Source: Viscum album (taxonomy: Eukaryota; Streptophyta; Magnoliopsida; Santalales; Viscaceae). Taken from it: a DNA stretch of 64,000 nt. The notes beneath the pieces were generated by a model. It did no database searches, was not told the DNA's origin, and saw only the letters and a program-made list of their open reading frames with translations. This document shows, piece after piece, positions 1 to 12,540 of the stretch (positions are counted from its first letter, which is position 1; each line of letters starts with the position of its first letter). Location: contig CAUJRU010000137.1 of NCBI GenBank assembly GCA_963277665.1, positions 806,001-870,000 on the forward strand. Direction: 5' to 3'. The translations under genes were made by a program, and so were the position numbers.

Positions 1-510
1 TGAGAAAGGCTATAACAACCCAATTGGTCTCTGATGCTCAAACTTCACATGATGATAGGTGAAAAATGTTTCCAAAAAACCCAATACCTCATTCTTCATC
101 CCTGAACACCATTATTTCCTATGAAGATAATGATATATATTTGTTAGAACAAGATTTACCACTTATTTAGATACATGAGACTCCCTTTTCATCTCCTTTC
201 ACAAGCCCATAGAAACCCATATATGGATATGGATAAAAATACCATCTTCACTTCCAAGAGACTATACTAATCATGGCTCCCCATCATATAAGCTATACCT
301 CAGAGATAAGACATCTAGATTAGATAAATAATCTCTCTTGATCTGGGCTAGGATAATGGTTGTAAAAAATGTCGAAGGAAGAAATTCTCATCTCAGAGAC
401 TCCTAAATATCTAGATGTATGTCTTAAAAGAGAACCATTAGTTTTCACTCATCATAATACTCCGGCACTACCCCTGTCAGCATATTCTAGCTCAAGGAAT
501 CAAAAAAACA
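1..510 (-). pseudogene. Integrase N-terminal fragment of element G
   Basis: Reading 510 down to 1, the frame-corrected translation holds the end of the RNase H-integrase linker and then the zinc-binding region of a Ty3/gypsy integrase. The clearest block, at about 1-125, reads GMKNEVLGFLETFFTYHHVK then EHQRPIGLL. It matches the family pattern W-GMK-x-V-x-F-x3-C-x2-C-x2-VK-x-EHQRP-x-GLL. The second zinc cysteines have become F and H, and several frame changes occur upstream, so it is non-functional. The DDE catalytic core lies outside the window to the left. Confidence 0.7.
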
Positions 511-515
511 TTTCC
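511..515. repeat. Target-site duplication, left copy, of element H
   Basis: TTTCC lies just outside the left LTR end of H and pairs with TTGCC at 11780-11784, one mismatch. It is 5 bp, as expected for a Ty3/gypsy integrase, and it falls inside the reading of G. Confidence 0.65.
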
Positions 516-1250
516 TATAATAGCCTTAGACCCTAAATTCTTGATCCAGTGGATAAAACACAATATTTAAATTTTTGGATTCGATACCAATAAATGTGAC
601 CCAATTTAAACTATAAAAAATTACAAAATCACAAGGAAATATTGGATCACCTACATTCCCAAGGACCTTTTAGATTTAGAGTTTTAGAGAATTAGGATAA
701 AATCTTACATAATAACACCCATGTATTCAAGTGATCATTTTTTCTACCATGCCCAACTTTTCATATTCCATATTAAGTCTTTAACATCTCTAAAAAAAAT
801 ATTCACATATAAAACCTTTTTATAAAAAAACAATTTAACATCATTCTTTATAACATAGGGAAAAGGAAACATAAGAAGGGTGAGATCAAACTCTCATTAA
901 GGGTAAACATAATCATTAAAAATTAAATTTCATCAGTGATCATAAAATGAGAATAAGGGTATGATTACATAATCAAAGTGCATGTGCATAACATAATAGA
1001 ATTTATACCCATCAAAACCTGGACATGGTATAAATATTTATAAAAGGAAACAATAATTAGAATCAATGACCCATGTGATATAAATATTGATCAAAGGAAC
1101 CATTAAAATAATCATATAAATCATAAATAAAACATGTTTTTATCCTAGATTATTATCTTCATAGAACCCTTAGAATTTGAATAACCTATATGGTCAACTT
1201 CCAACATAATTCTTCATAGAACATAATCATTACCCAATGCATTGAAGAGA

Positions 1251-1334
1251 TATATCAGTCTCACCTATAATCATGAGATATATTGGGTTCAACCATCATC
1301 ATGAGCTATATTAGGCTCAAACATCATCATAAAC
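1251..1334. repeat. Three tandem 28 bp units in the H 3' LTR
   Basis: Units start at 1251, 1279 and 1307, each beginning TATAT and containing a TCAACCATCATCATGAG-like core. The other H LTR has the same triplet at 7438-7520, so the array predates insertion. Confidence 0.85.
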
Positions 1335-3044
1335 AATGTCCAATAACCATAATATAATCATAACAAAAAATATTTCATTTTTTAACATAAAAATAACCAT
1401 TATTATTTCATAGATTGATTCACCTATGGAAAAGAAATGGGTTCCATGAAAATATCATAATCAATCCCAAAAAATAAATAAATATGGTATCATTATAATA
1501 TATCCTTATTAGAGAATATATAAAATAAGGGTTTCTGTCATTTATGAATAGAAATACCATAAAAATATCATTGAAAACATTCTTTAGGAAAATACCCTTT
1601 CCACTTTGAATATAAATTTTAAACAACTATAAATTCTAGAATATCAGGGATAAAATTTTCTTTTAAAATAACTATGGAAAAGTGTAAAGAAAGATTCAAA
1701 TTATTGAGCATTCATGATGGTGGGAAATTTTGTTTATTCTGTAATTTTTAAATTGAGATTTTGTTTACACCTTTGGTAAAAGTAATTTATTCATAAAACG
1801 ATAAGAATATTCTTTTTAAACCTTTTTGTAAGAAAAAATGTGCAAAAATTAATTTAAACAATAATTAAAGAATATTAAAAAAAATTATTTATTTTTTTAG
1901 AAAACATGGATATGGATAAAAAATGTTTTCTGATCAAAAGAGTAGAAATAAGGTTGAGTTTTCTTAAAAATATTTTAGGAACCGTTTTGAGAACCAAATA
2001 GATAAATACGACACTAAAACATAAAAAATATTGAAATATATAGAGTATAATAAAAATTAAACGTGTTTATCAAATAATTACCATATAATTTCCTCAATGG
2101 AAATTCAACCATAAATAATACCTATTAAAATGGGATTAAAACATAAACCCCTTACCACTTTTGTAACTTTTTAATTGTAATCCACATGAAAGAATAACTT
2201 TAAATGAAACTTTAAACATCATTAAAATTAGTATATTCATGATATAACATATCAAAGGGGTGATATATACACCTCGTCAAATAATATAGGTTCATAACAT
2301 ATCATATGTCCCGAAGAAGGAAATTCGAGATAACAAAACTTTACAAAGATCATATCATTGAATTGAGAATTAACAAATGAATATATTATGTGTAAAAAAT
2401 GTAAATAATTTTTTTTAAATACAATATAAATCAAAAAAATTTAATTTTTTCACATAAAATAATCAATGAATAAGTGATATAACCAAATAAAAGGAATTTG
2501 AGTTAAGAAACCCCTTACCGCTTGGTAACATTCAAGTAAAATACAATTGGATGAAATAATTTGAATTGAAACTTAAAATAACATGAATTATTAATGATTC
2601 ATGATATAATATTTAAAATGGAATTATATAAACCATAGAAAATAAATTAGGTGTACAATATTAAAACATGGCTCAATGATGGGAAATTTAAATAAAATCC
2701 CTTATTATGAGTCCAGACTTTACATGTATGTACGTTAAGTATTGTATAATAAATTTATATTAGTAATTTAATTATTTAATAACATTTTATAATTTTATTA
2801 CTTTATCGCTAAACCATTTTCTTTATTTATTACAATGAAATATTTAATTACTTAATTGGTTATGTCCACATCGAGTGTTTTGAGGACGTTTGGTTAATAA
2901 TTTCAAAATAGATTCAGTATGTTGACCATAGATAAAGAAGTAATTAGTCCATCACATATAAAATAATAATAATAATATAATTTTAATTTTTATACAATAA
3001 TTTTACATTTTAAAGAAACTATAAAATATTGTTATTAAAAATGA

Positions 3045-3480
3045 ATTACGTTGAAATCATGGAGACGAAATGTCGTACATACACTTGATTAACGTTTCCA
3101 TTTTTCAATGTATATGTGAGAAAGAAGGTAAGTATTATTTTATCTTTCTAGAATTATGATTATATCATAAATATAATATTATATCTTTAAATACTTTATA
3201 TATACCATCCATGTGATGTGGTGATGAAAAACTAAGCACATCTCTTTGTAGAGGTGGTAATCTACATGTACGTACGAATGACATTATCATTTTTAAACGG
3301 GTAGAAAGGTAATAAAATAGATGATATATTATATTTAAATAATTTTACTTATGTAATTAATATAATATATATACATTAAATCCATTATTATAAAATCTAT
3401 GAGAGGCGGTGATGGAAAATGAAACACATCACTTCATTGAGCTGGTAGTCTAGACATACAGACGAATGAAGTTTTTATTC
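3045..3480. repeat. Three spaced GTGGTGATG...ACGTACG blocks in the H 3' LTR
   Basis: Similar blocks at about 3050-3095, 3205-3285 and 3395-3475 recur roughly every 185 bp. The fullest form is a GTGATG(A/G)AAAA segment, a CACATC(T/A)C segment, GGTGGTAATC-like, then ACGTACG. The second LTR repeats the pattern at about 9265-9300, 9415-9490 and 9605-9690. The function is unknown; subterminal or enhancer-like repeats are possible. Confidence 0.6.
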
Positions 3481-5561
3481 CACATAGGATTTAAAATTAT
3501 ATGAAGAAGGGTTATAAAAATGTCAAAATAGAATTTCTATATATATAATATAGTTATTTTATTATATAATCATCATTTAATAATATTTTTGGGATCCAAA
3601 ATAAGAAATAAATTGAAAGATGTTGGGTTGGATGATTATCTATTCTTTGGTAGACCCCATTTAAAACCCTTATTAAGGAACTTTGGAATGGTATTTTAGG
3701 ATGAAAAGAACCTATAAATCATGGATATGGAAGTTGAGAAGATATTTTTTCATTTTTTTGTCAATATATATGGATCAATGTGGTGTAAATAAGAGAATGG
3801 AGGGGTATCCTTTTATAGGGGAGGGGAAGAGATTTTTTGGAAATTCATGAAATATTATAATATAATATGTGTATAATTCATGTAAAATGGTTCCAAAATG
3901 ACATTTATTAGAAGATAAGGATGAAATTTTCTCAATATAGTCATCCAATAAAATTTATATATATTTAAATATTATTTTAAACCTTATTTTTTGGTTTATC
4001 CCCTTGGTTAACCAATTTTACCCTTAATCATGGAAATTACTTTTTAAATATTAAAGAGTTATAAATTTACTATTATGGTGAAAATTGGATAATAAATGGA
4101 TAAGGGATGAACTTTTAGACCATATATAATAATAATTTTTCTATTTCATGATTTCATGATTTTTATAATTTAATAAAATATTATTTAACATAAAATATCA
4201 TTAATATCATTTTTGACACTATTTATTTTGTTAGAATTTAAATATAACATTATAGTAACTGATTTTGAATATAAACCTTTCAAACATCAATAATATGTTA
4301 TATTTTTCTATAAAATTCATGGGATACTATAAACCATCCAAAAATATTACTTTTAGAGTTTTTAATATCATTTACTTGATTTTTCTACTACTTAAACAAA
4401 CACTGTGTTGACGTTGCGTAAGCATTTATGATAACTATTTCAGAATTAAAAAATAAAAATAAATTACCATGATAAAAAAATAATTTATATTTAAAATAAA
4501 AATTTATAATCAAATATTCGTTTCTTTTGTCCATTTAAAAAAAATATTAAAAATATTAAAACAAAAGAGTAGCATTTTTGACTTTATCGTTTACCTAAAC
4601 TATTATAAAGGTTAAAATAAAAGATAAATAAAAAAAGGTAATATTTTAGAATTTCTGATTATTATAGATTAAATAGACTCATAAAATTAAATAAAATAAT
4701 GTTTTTAATGAATTCTAAGTCTTATCACATTAATATTAACCCAAATTAACCAATTTCACCTTAATCATGGTAACAAAAATTTACAATGGATACTATTCAC
4801 ATTGAACAAAAAATAATTCGAATATATTACCTAATTTTAATTATTATAATTTAAAATATGGAATATATTTTATAAAATTAAATTCACATAAGTTGTAGAA
4901 TTTAATTTAAAATTAAACCCACAAAATGTGATGAAAAATTATTTTCCAAAAAAATGTCTTTTTCAGTATAAAAATGTTTTCATACCAAATTCAAGTATAA
5001 AGTTAATTCCAATAACATTTATTGGATTATTTTTAATAAAAAGTAACTAATTAAAATATTAAACTAATATAAATTAGAATTTTCTTTATGTACCTAAAAA
5101 TAAAATACATTTAAAAAAATCAATATTTTTTTTCTATTTATTGAAAAATCAAGCATTTCAAAAAATTATCAAAAATTAATCTTAAGATAATTTTGAGATT
5201 ATAATTTAAAAAATGATATAATTTTTTATCAAAAAAATTATAAATGTTCCATAAATCAATTATAATATTTTCTCTAAAAAACAATAAAAACCATTTTTGA
5301 AGAAAACATATTTTTGAAGCATAAAATGCCTTTATTGAAAAATTGAGTATTTATTTCCTAAGAATTAATAAATAAATTATATTTAGTAAGACCTTTATAT
5401 ATATTTAATAATGTTGTTAATACTATTCGTACCTACCAATTTAATTTATAGGTTATAACTATGACATTTAAATATTAATATTTCATGGTTCGTTTAAGTT
5501 TGGTGTTGTGTGTTGTATACTCTATCGAGCATAATATTTTTTGAAATATCATGATATTAAA

Positions 5562-5576
5562 TTATCCCCCATTTAA
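5562..5576 (-). promoter_or_regulatory. Polypurine tract of element H
   Basis: On the minus strand AAATGGGGGATAAT directly precedes the start of the 3' LTR. This is the expected place and composition for the plus-strand primer of reverse transcription. Confidence 0.65.
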
Positions 5577-6663
5577 AAAATTATTTCATAATATTTTTAA
5601 CTTGATATTGGTAATAAATGGTTTTAAATTTAAAAACACTTTTATTGAAAACCTACATTGTAAAAAAAGTTAACAAAACTTCCTTTTGAAAAGTGGAATA
5701 AGAAGGTTATTTGGAATAACACATACTAGGTTTACAAATAGGAGAATATTTGTGGGAAGTGAAAATATAGACATTGAGGAAAAATTTAATTTCCAAATTG
5801 TAATATAGAGTTATAAAGAACATTTATCACAATAACTTGATTGATCATGATAAATTCAATGAGCACAAAACCATAAACCAATGAGGTGTGAAAAAACCAT
5901 TAATTCATCATAAATAAAGGTAATGATATAACATTTTTGTTTCACGATCCATTTCCTATAGTTGAGAAATTACTTTACCATATTTACTAATAACATAAGT
6001 AAATATACTTACTTTAAAATTATAATTTAATCCTTTAATCAATTTCCACTAAAATATCATGTTTTTCTACAGAAAATGAGTATTCAAGATGATTTTTTCA
6101 TGCCCAAAGCACTAAAATCAACTTCTATTGAATCACATAATACAAAAAAGGATAACAATATATTCCTTATATATTTATATATTAACCAAAAATGAAATGG
6201 TTAGTGAAATTTAAGATAATATCCTGAATTTATAAACCATCATATGAAGAAATAAGACATTAATCTCTAAAATTTAACAATAACAAAAAAGGTTCAACAT
6301 AGACCATTCCATAAATAAATAAACCCATATACCAAATAACCTCAATAAACAAAACATTAAATAAAATTTAAACCACATAGGTTATGTCATAACCTTCATA
6401 TTACATCTCCAAAAATATAATAGCATTGTTCTCAAATAATCATTTACATTAAACCACACGATGCACCTAAGGGTTACCAGTACCTTAACCTAATAGAATG
6501 TCTCCCCAAAATATTATTAATCACTTTAAAATGCTATCTCATAAAACCTATAAATGTATGTATAAGAAATTGAACTTATGATAAACTTTAAACTTATAAA
6601 CCCATGATATAATTTATAACTCTTAATATGAACTCCCATGAAAACATTGTAATCTCCAAAATT

Positions 6664-6681
6664 GTCCAAACCCTACTCCAA
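6664..6681 (-). promoter_or_regulatory. Possible degenerate primer-binding site of element H
   Basis: Seven bases after the 5' LTR end, the minus strand reads TTGGAGTAGGGTTTGGAC. With one gap this resembles the tRNA-iMet site of element C (TTGGTATCAGAGCTTGGTC), which also lies 7 bases from its LTR. The match is weak in the centre. Confidence 0.35.
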
Positions 6682-6688
6682 TATGAAC

Positions 6689-9600
6689 TATAATAGCCCC
6701 AGACCTGTATTTTGGGATTCAATAATTAAAACACAATCTTTAAATTTCTATATTTCATACCAATAAATTTTAACCAATATAAACCATCCAAAAAATAGCA
6801 ACATAAAAAGGAAATATTGGATCACTCACATACCCAAGGACATTTTTGGTTTAGAGTTTTATATAATTTGGAAATAATCTTACATAATAACACCCATGTA
6901 TTTAATTGATCATTTTTCCTACTATAAATAGATTTTAATATTTCATATTATGTCTTAAAAATATACCATAAAATTATTCCCACATGAAAAATTTATAGAC
7001 AAAAATAATTTAACATCATTCTTTATAACCTGGAGAAAATGAAACATAAGAAGGGTGAGATCAAATGATCAGTAAGGGAAAACAGGAGAATTAATAACTG
7101 AATTTCATCAGTGAGTATAATATGATAATAAGGATGTGATAATATAATCAAAGTGCATGATCATAAAATAATAGAATTCATACCCATCAAAACATGGTCA
7201 TGGTATAATGTTTTATTAAAGGAAAGAGTCACAAGAATCAATGAGCCATGCAATATCAATATTAATAAAATGAAATATTAAAAAAATCATAGAAATCATA
7301 ACAAAAACATGTTGGTATCTTGGAAAATCATCTTCATAAAACCCTTATAATTAACCTTAATATTTTAATAACCAATATGGTCAACTACTAACATAATTCT
7401 CTAGAGAACATAATCATTACCCAATGCACTAGAGAGATATATCGGGTGCAACCATCAACATGAGCTATATCAGGATCAACCATCATCATGTGATATATCA
7501 AGCTCACTCTTCGTCATAAAAAATTTACAAGAACCATAATATAATCATAACACATAAAAAATTGCATTTTTCAACATAATAACAACCATTTTTATTTCAT
7601 AGCTTGATTTAACCATGGAAAAGAAACGAGTTCCATGACAATATCATAATCCATCCAGAGAAAAAATAAAGAAGGTATCATTATAATAAATACCCTATGG
7701 ATTGTATGTAAAATAAATTGGTTTTTTTGTTAATAAATAGAAATACCATACAAGAATCATTAAAAACACTCTTAAGGAAAATCACCTTTTCACTCTGAAA
7801 ATAACTTTTAAAAAAATAAAAATTTCTAGAATATTAGGAAAAAAATTATTTGAAAATAACCATGGAAACACATAAATTAATCTTCAAATCATTGATTTTT
7901 CATGACATATAGAAACTATGTTAGTAATGTAGTCATTAAAATAGATATTTTGTTCACACCTTTGGTAAAAATTACCCTGTTCAGGAAACAACATGAATAT
8001 TATTTTTAAAAAAATTTATAAATATTCAAACATAGGTAAAGGTGAATTTAGAAAATAATTAAATAACAGTAAGAAATATTATTTAAAACATTTTAGGAAA
8101 CATAGATATGGATGAAAAAGGTATTCTGACTTAAATAGGAGAAATAAGGCATGATTTTCTTAAAAACATTTTCTAAACCATTTTGAGTACTAAAGAGAGA
8201 AAGATGGTTCTAAAACATAGAAATTATAGAAATATAAAAAGTAGAATAAAAAACAAATGGGTTTATCAAATAATTATCATATAATTTACTTAATTTAAAT
8301 TCAAGTATAATCAATCCTGATTAAAATGAGACTAAAATATAAACCCCTTTCCACTTTGGTAACTTTTTAACCGTAAGGCCCATGAAATAATAACTTCAAA
8401 TAAAACTTTAAATATCATTAAAATAATAATTTTCATGATATAAAATTCCTAATGGGATTTATATACACCTAATAAAATAATATATGTGTGTAACATAACA
8501 TATATCCCAAAGAAGACAATTTGAGATGATAAACCCTTATAAGGGCGATATAATTGGATTAAAAATTAATCAATGGAGAAATTATGTGAAAAAAATTTAA
8601 ATAAAATAAAATTTAAATAAAATATAAATCAAACAAATTTCATTTCACACATAATTTTTATATAATATAATCAAAGAAGAAGTGATATAACCCAAAGAAA
8701 GAAAATTGAGTTAAGAAACCCCTTAGAACTTGGTAACTTTCAAGTCAAATCCACTTGGATGAAATAATTTGAATTACAACTTAAAATACCATGAGTTATG
8801 AATTATTAATGATATAACATGTAAAATTTTAGTATATAAACCATATAAAATAAATTATGTGTACAACATTAAAACCTGTATCAATGAAGAGAAATTGAGA
8901 CTGAATCCCTTACCTCAAGTCCAGACTTTCCATGTATGTCCTTTAACTATTGTATTATAAAATTATATAAATTATTTACTTGTTTAATAACCTTTTAAAA
9001 TTTTATTAATTTATCTTTAAACCATTTTCTTCATTCATTTAAATGACATATTTAATTATTTAATCGGTTATGTCCATGTTGGGTGTTTCGAGGATGTTTG
9101 ATTCATAATTTTAAAAGGATTTCGATATATTGACCACGGTCAAAGAGTTGATTTTCCTATCATCTATAGAATCATGATAATGATATAATTATAATTTTTA
9201 TATATTATTTATAATTTAAAAACCAACTATGAATTATTTTTATGAAAAATAAATTATGTTACAATTATAGAGACAGTAGGTCGTACGTACGCATGCGTAA
9301 CATTTCCATTTTTCAACAAACATAGGAGAAATAAGGTAAAAATTATTTTCTATTTAAAAATTTATGATTATATAATAAATATCATACTATATTTTTAAAT
9401 AATTTATATATACCAAACATGTGATGCAGTGATGAAAAACGATCCACATCGCTTTGTGGAGGTGTTAATCCACATGCACACATGAACAACATTAACACTT
9501 TTCAATAGATGTAAAGGTAATAAAATATGTGATATATTATCATTAAATAATTATATTTATATAGTTAATATCATATATATACATTAAATACATTATTATA

Positions 9601-11779
9601 AATATCCATGAGTGGTGATGATGTAAAATGAAACACATCACTTCATGGAGGTGGTAGTCCACACGTACGCATGAATGCTATTTTCGTTCCTCATAGGATG
9701 AAAAAGGAGACGAATAAAGGTTGTAACATAATAATAATAAAATTTATGTATATTTTATATATTTATGTTATTATATCATCATGTTTAAGAATATTTTAAT
9801 GATTTAGAAGAAGAAATAAATTGAAAGAGTTAGTGTTGGACGATTACCTCTTCCTCGATAGACCTCCTTTAGATCCCTTCTTAAGGACCATTGGAATGGT
9901 ATTTTAAGAATTAAAACACCTATAATTCGTGGATAAGGAAGTTTATAAGAGATATAAGAAGGTTTTGGTTAATATATATGGCTAAAAAGTTTGTAAAGAT
10001 GATAAATGAGGAGTGTCCTTTTATAAGGGAGGGGAGATTTTTTTTTGAAATTTATGAAATATTATAATATAATATGTGTCTAACTCATGTTAAATGGTTC
10101 AAAAATGATATAAATTAAAATAAAATGAATATAGTTCTTAATATAATCACAAAATAAAATTTATATAGGTTTAGATATTATTTTAAACCTTATATTTTGG
10201 TTTAACCCCTTGGTTAACCAATTTTATCCTTAATCAAGGTAATGGATTTTTCAATATTAAAGGGTTATAATTTTACTTATAAGGTAAAAATTGACTGATA
10301 AATGTAACAGGGATGAAATATTTGACCATTTTTTATCCTAATTTACCTCTTTAAATATTCTTATGATTTTTAAATAATTTAATAAAATATTATTTAACAT
10401 GAAATATCATTAATGTCACTCTGTCACTATTCTTTTAGTTTGACTTTAAATATAATTAGATAGTAATGGATTTAGAATATAAAAAATTAAGACATCCCTA
10501 ATATGTTATATTTATCTATAAATTAATGGTATACTATAAATCATCCCAAATATATTAATTTTATAGTTTTTAAATTCATTTACTTGATTTTTCTACTGCT
10601 TTCATAAGCACTGTGTTGGCGTTATATAAGAATTTAAGTTAATTATTTCATCATTAAAAATTAAAAATAAATTACCATGTTAAATAAAATAAAATTTATA
10701 TTTAAAATTACCATTTTAACTAAAAATGTGTTGTTTTCATCCATTTCACAAAATATTAATAATATTAAAAGCAAGAGAGTGACATTTTTGACTTTATCCT
10801 TTAATTAAAATATTATAAAGGTAAAAATAAAAAATAAATATAAAAAGGCATATTTTATAAATTTTGGTGATTATGGATAAAATATACTCATAAAATTAAA
10901 TTAAGGAATGTTTTGAATGAATTTGAAGGCTTATAACACTATTTTAAACCCTAATTAAACCATTTTACATTTACTATTATAATAAAAATTTACTATGGTT
11001 ACTATTCATATTTAAAAAAAATTAAATTAAGTTTATTACATAATATTAGTTATGATTATTCAAAATATGGAATAAATTTTATCAAATTTAATTCAAATAA
11101 GTGGTAAAATTTAGTTTAAAATTAAACCCGTAAAATGTGATGAAAAGAGATTTTCGAGAAAAATGTCTATTTAAGTATAAAAATGTTTTCATAAAAAATT
11201 AAAGAATCTTATTTTTTAAAATAAAATTAATTGTGTTATGTTTAATAAAAATTAAATAATTCTATTTTAAAACTAATCCAAAATATAATTTTACTTTCTA
11301 AGTACTTGAAAAGAAAAGGTAGTTTTCCATAAAAATCAGTATTTTCACTATTCATTGAAAAATCAAACTTTTCAGAAAATTCTTAAAAATTCATCCTAAG
11401 ATAATTTTGAAATTATGAATTCCAAAATGATATTATTTTTATCAAATAAAATTTCCAAAAGTTCTGGAAATTAATTATAATATTCTTCCATAAAAATAAA
11501 TAAAAACTATTTTTGAAGAAAGTATATTTTTAAAGCATAAGATGGATTTATTGAAAAATTAAATGCTTATTTCATAATAATTAATAAATAAATTTGTGTC
11601 ATGTAGGAAATTTATATATATTTAATAATATTGTTAATCATATTCATATAATTTAATTTAATAGCTAGGTTATAATTATAACATTTATATATTAATATTT
11701 AATAGTTTGTTTAAGATCAATGTTACATGTTATATACGCTATCGAACATAGAATTATTTTAAAATTTTGGGATATTACA
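6689..11779 (-). repeat. 5' LTR of element H (~5.09 kb)
   Basis: It aligns end to end with 516-5561. The minus-strand start TGTAATATCCC at 11779 keeps a canonical TG. The end at 6689 reads GGCTATTATA, probably TG...CA before decay. It holds the same internal repeats as the partner LTR. No coding region is seen. Confidence 0.8.
7438..7520. repeat. Three tandem 28 bp units in the H 5' LTR
   Basis: Units start at 7438, 7466 and 7494, each beginning TATATC. They are the counterpart of the 1251-1334 array; the third unit is one base short. Confidence 0.85.
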
Positions 11780-11784
11780 TTGCC
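11780..11784. repeat. Target-site duplication, right copy, of element H
   Basis: TTGCC follows the TG end of the LTR and pairs with TTTCC at 511-515. The RNase H tail of G resumes immediately to its right. Confidence 0.65.
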
Positions 11785-12540
11785 CTTTTATAGAGTGTAG
11801 GATAACTCAATGTCAAAATACTATATATACTTGACTGACCTCTTCTACCGAAGGTTCAGGTCTCACTGCGAAAAGATTTACTTGAGTCTCTTGTGATTCA
11901 TGTACACCCCAAACCTCTCACCCTGAAGATAATTCCACCATAATATCAGGGAATATACCAAGAAAACCAACTCTATATCATGATTATGATAATTCCTCAA
12001 ATGTGATATCAACTTCCGGGAGCCATAACTAACCACTTGATTCTCCTGCATTAGAACATCCCAAAGTCTGACCCCCAATTACGTCACAATACATGGAATA
12101 TTCCATACACGGCTCAAGTAAGGTGAGGATAAATGATGATTTAAAAATTATATTCATATTATGGAAATTAATCCTATATTAATATTACCAAATAAGCTTC
12201 ACCACTTTCTCAGTTAGCCCAGATGTCGGTGCTTCTAGACACGAGAAGCCTTGAATGAAATGCCAATAATAGCCTATTAAACCTAGAGAGATCTGAATCT
12301 TAAAGAAATTATTGGGACACTCCCAAGATAACATGACCAAAAACTTATCTAGGTCGAATTACACTCCAATTTATCAGATAACATGACCTAATAAATGCAC
12401 TTTGTGGATCTAGAAAATGAATTTAGATAGCTTAGACTAAAGTCAATGATATTTCAGTATACTCATGACAATGTTAATATATTGGACATGATCATCTAAA
12501 AATTGAGAGTAAAATAAGATTATTTCTTCTAAAACCACCA
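11785..12540 (-). pseudogene. RT C-terminal part and RNase H of element G
   Basis: Reading downward from 12540, the order is: the RT active-site region (VVLEEIIL at about 12506-12530, from the family's VVFIDDIL), a palm/thumb segment with HKVHLLGHVI, and SLGLIGYYWHFIQGFS, matching the usual LGLAGYYRRFI-x-GFS. RNase H follows (11878-12078 is open for 66 residues) with SYGSRKL, NYHNHDIEL and MNHKRLK, and the region ends YTL.KG. The catalytic aspartates are replaced by glutamates, with several stops and frameshifts. Homology to RNase H of Ty3/gypsy pol is clear; it is a dead fragment. Confidence 0.85.

Larger units (their letters stand above)
516..5561 (-). repeat. 3' LTR of element H (~5.05 kb)
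   Basis: It aligns with 6689-11779 in the same orientation. Shared anchors include the GGAAATATTGGATCAC block (642 and 6811), the 28 bp triplets (1251 and 7438), the ACGTACG blocks (3270 and 9280) and the CTATCGA(G/A)CATA block (5522 and 11739). The minus-strand start has decayed from TGTAATATC to TTTAATATC. Short frames inside, such as 1420-1626 and 2252-2434 on the minus strand, are chance openings in AT-rich DNA. Confidence 0.8.
5562..6688 (-). other. Non-coding internal region of element H
   Basis: These 1127 bp lie between the two LTRs. No frame on either strand shows gag, protease, RT, RNase H or integrase motifs, and stops are dense in all frames. Only the purine tract and the primer-site-like sequence at its edges are recognisable. 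Confidence 0.65.
516..11779 (-). mobile_element. Element H: non-autonomous retrotransposon with two ~5 kb LTRs (LARD-like)
   Basis: Two long direct repeats (516-5561 and 6689-11779) are alignable along their length by eye, with many substitutions and small indels. They bracket 1127 bp with no recognisable coding. On the minus strand the element starts TGTAATATCCC and ends GGCTATTATA, has a purine tract before the 3' LTR and a weak primer-site-like sequence after the 5' LTR. It carries 5 bp target duplications and interrupts G between RNase H and integrase. These hallmarks fit a large retrotransposon derivative moved in trans. The LTR start resembles that of element C (TGTAATGACC), so a C-like chromovirus may have supplied the proteins; that part is inference. 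Confidence 0.75.
1..12540 (-). mobile_element. Element G: broken Ty3/gypsy chromovirus remnant, split by element H
   Basis: Two minus-strand pol pieces belong together: RT/RNase H at 11785-12540 and the start of integrase at 1-510. Read on the minus strand, the RNase H piece ends in the usual RNase H-integrase linker (YTL.KG) at about 11785, and the next linker residues (KCFFDSLS) resume near 510. The 11.26 kb between is element H, flanked by 5 bp duplications. G's LTRs, gag and the rest of pol are not in the window: the integrase runs off the left edge, and the upstream RT is cut at about 12540 where region A begins. Family assignment is from RT, RNase H and integrase motifs; the clade beyond chromovirus-like is inference. 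Confidence 0.75.

Noticed and set aside
5562..6688. Hidden gene between the H LTRs
   Set aside because: Stops are dense in all six frames and no motif or splice-like pattern was seen.
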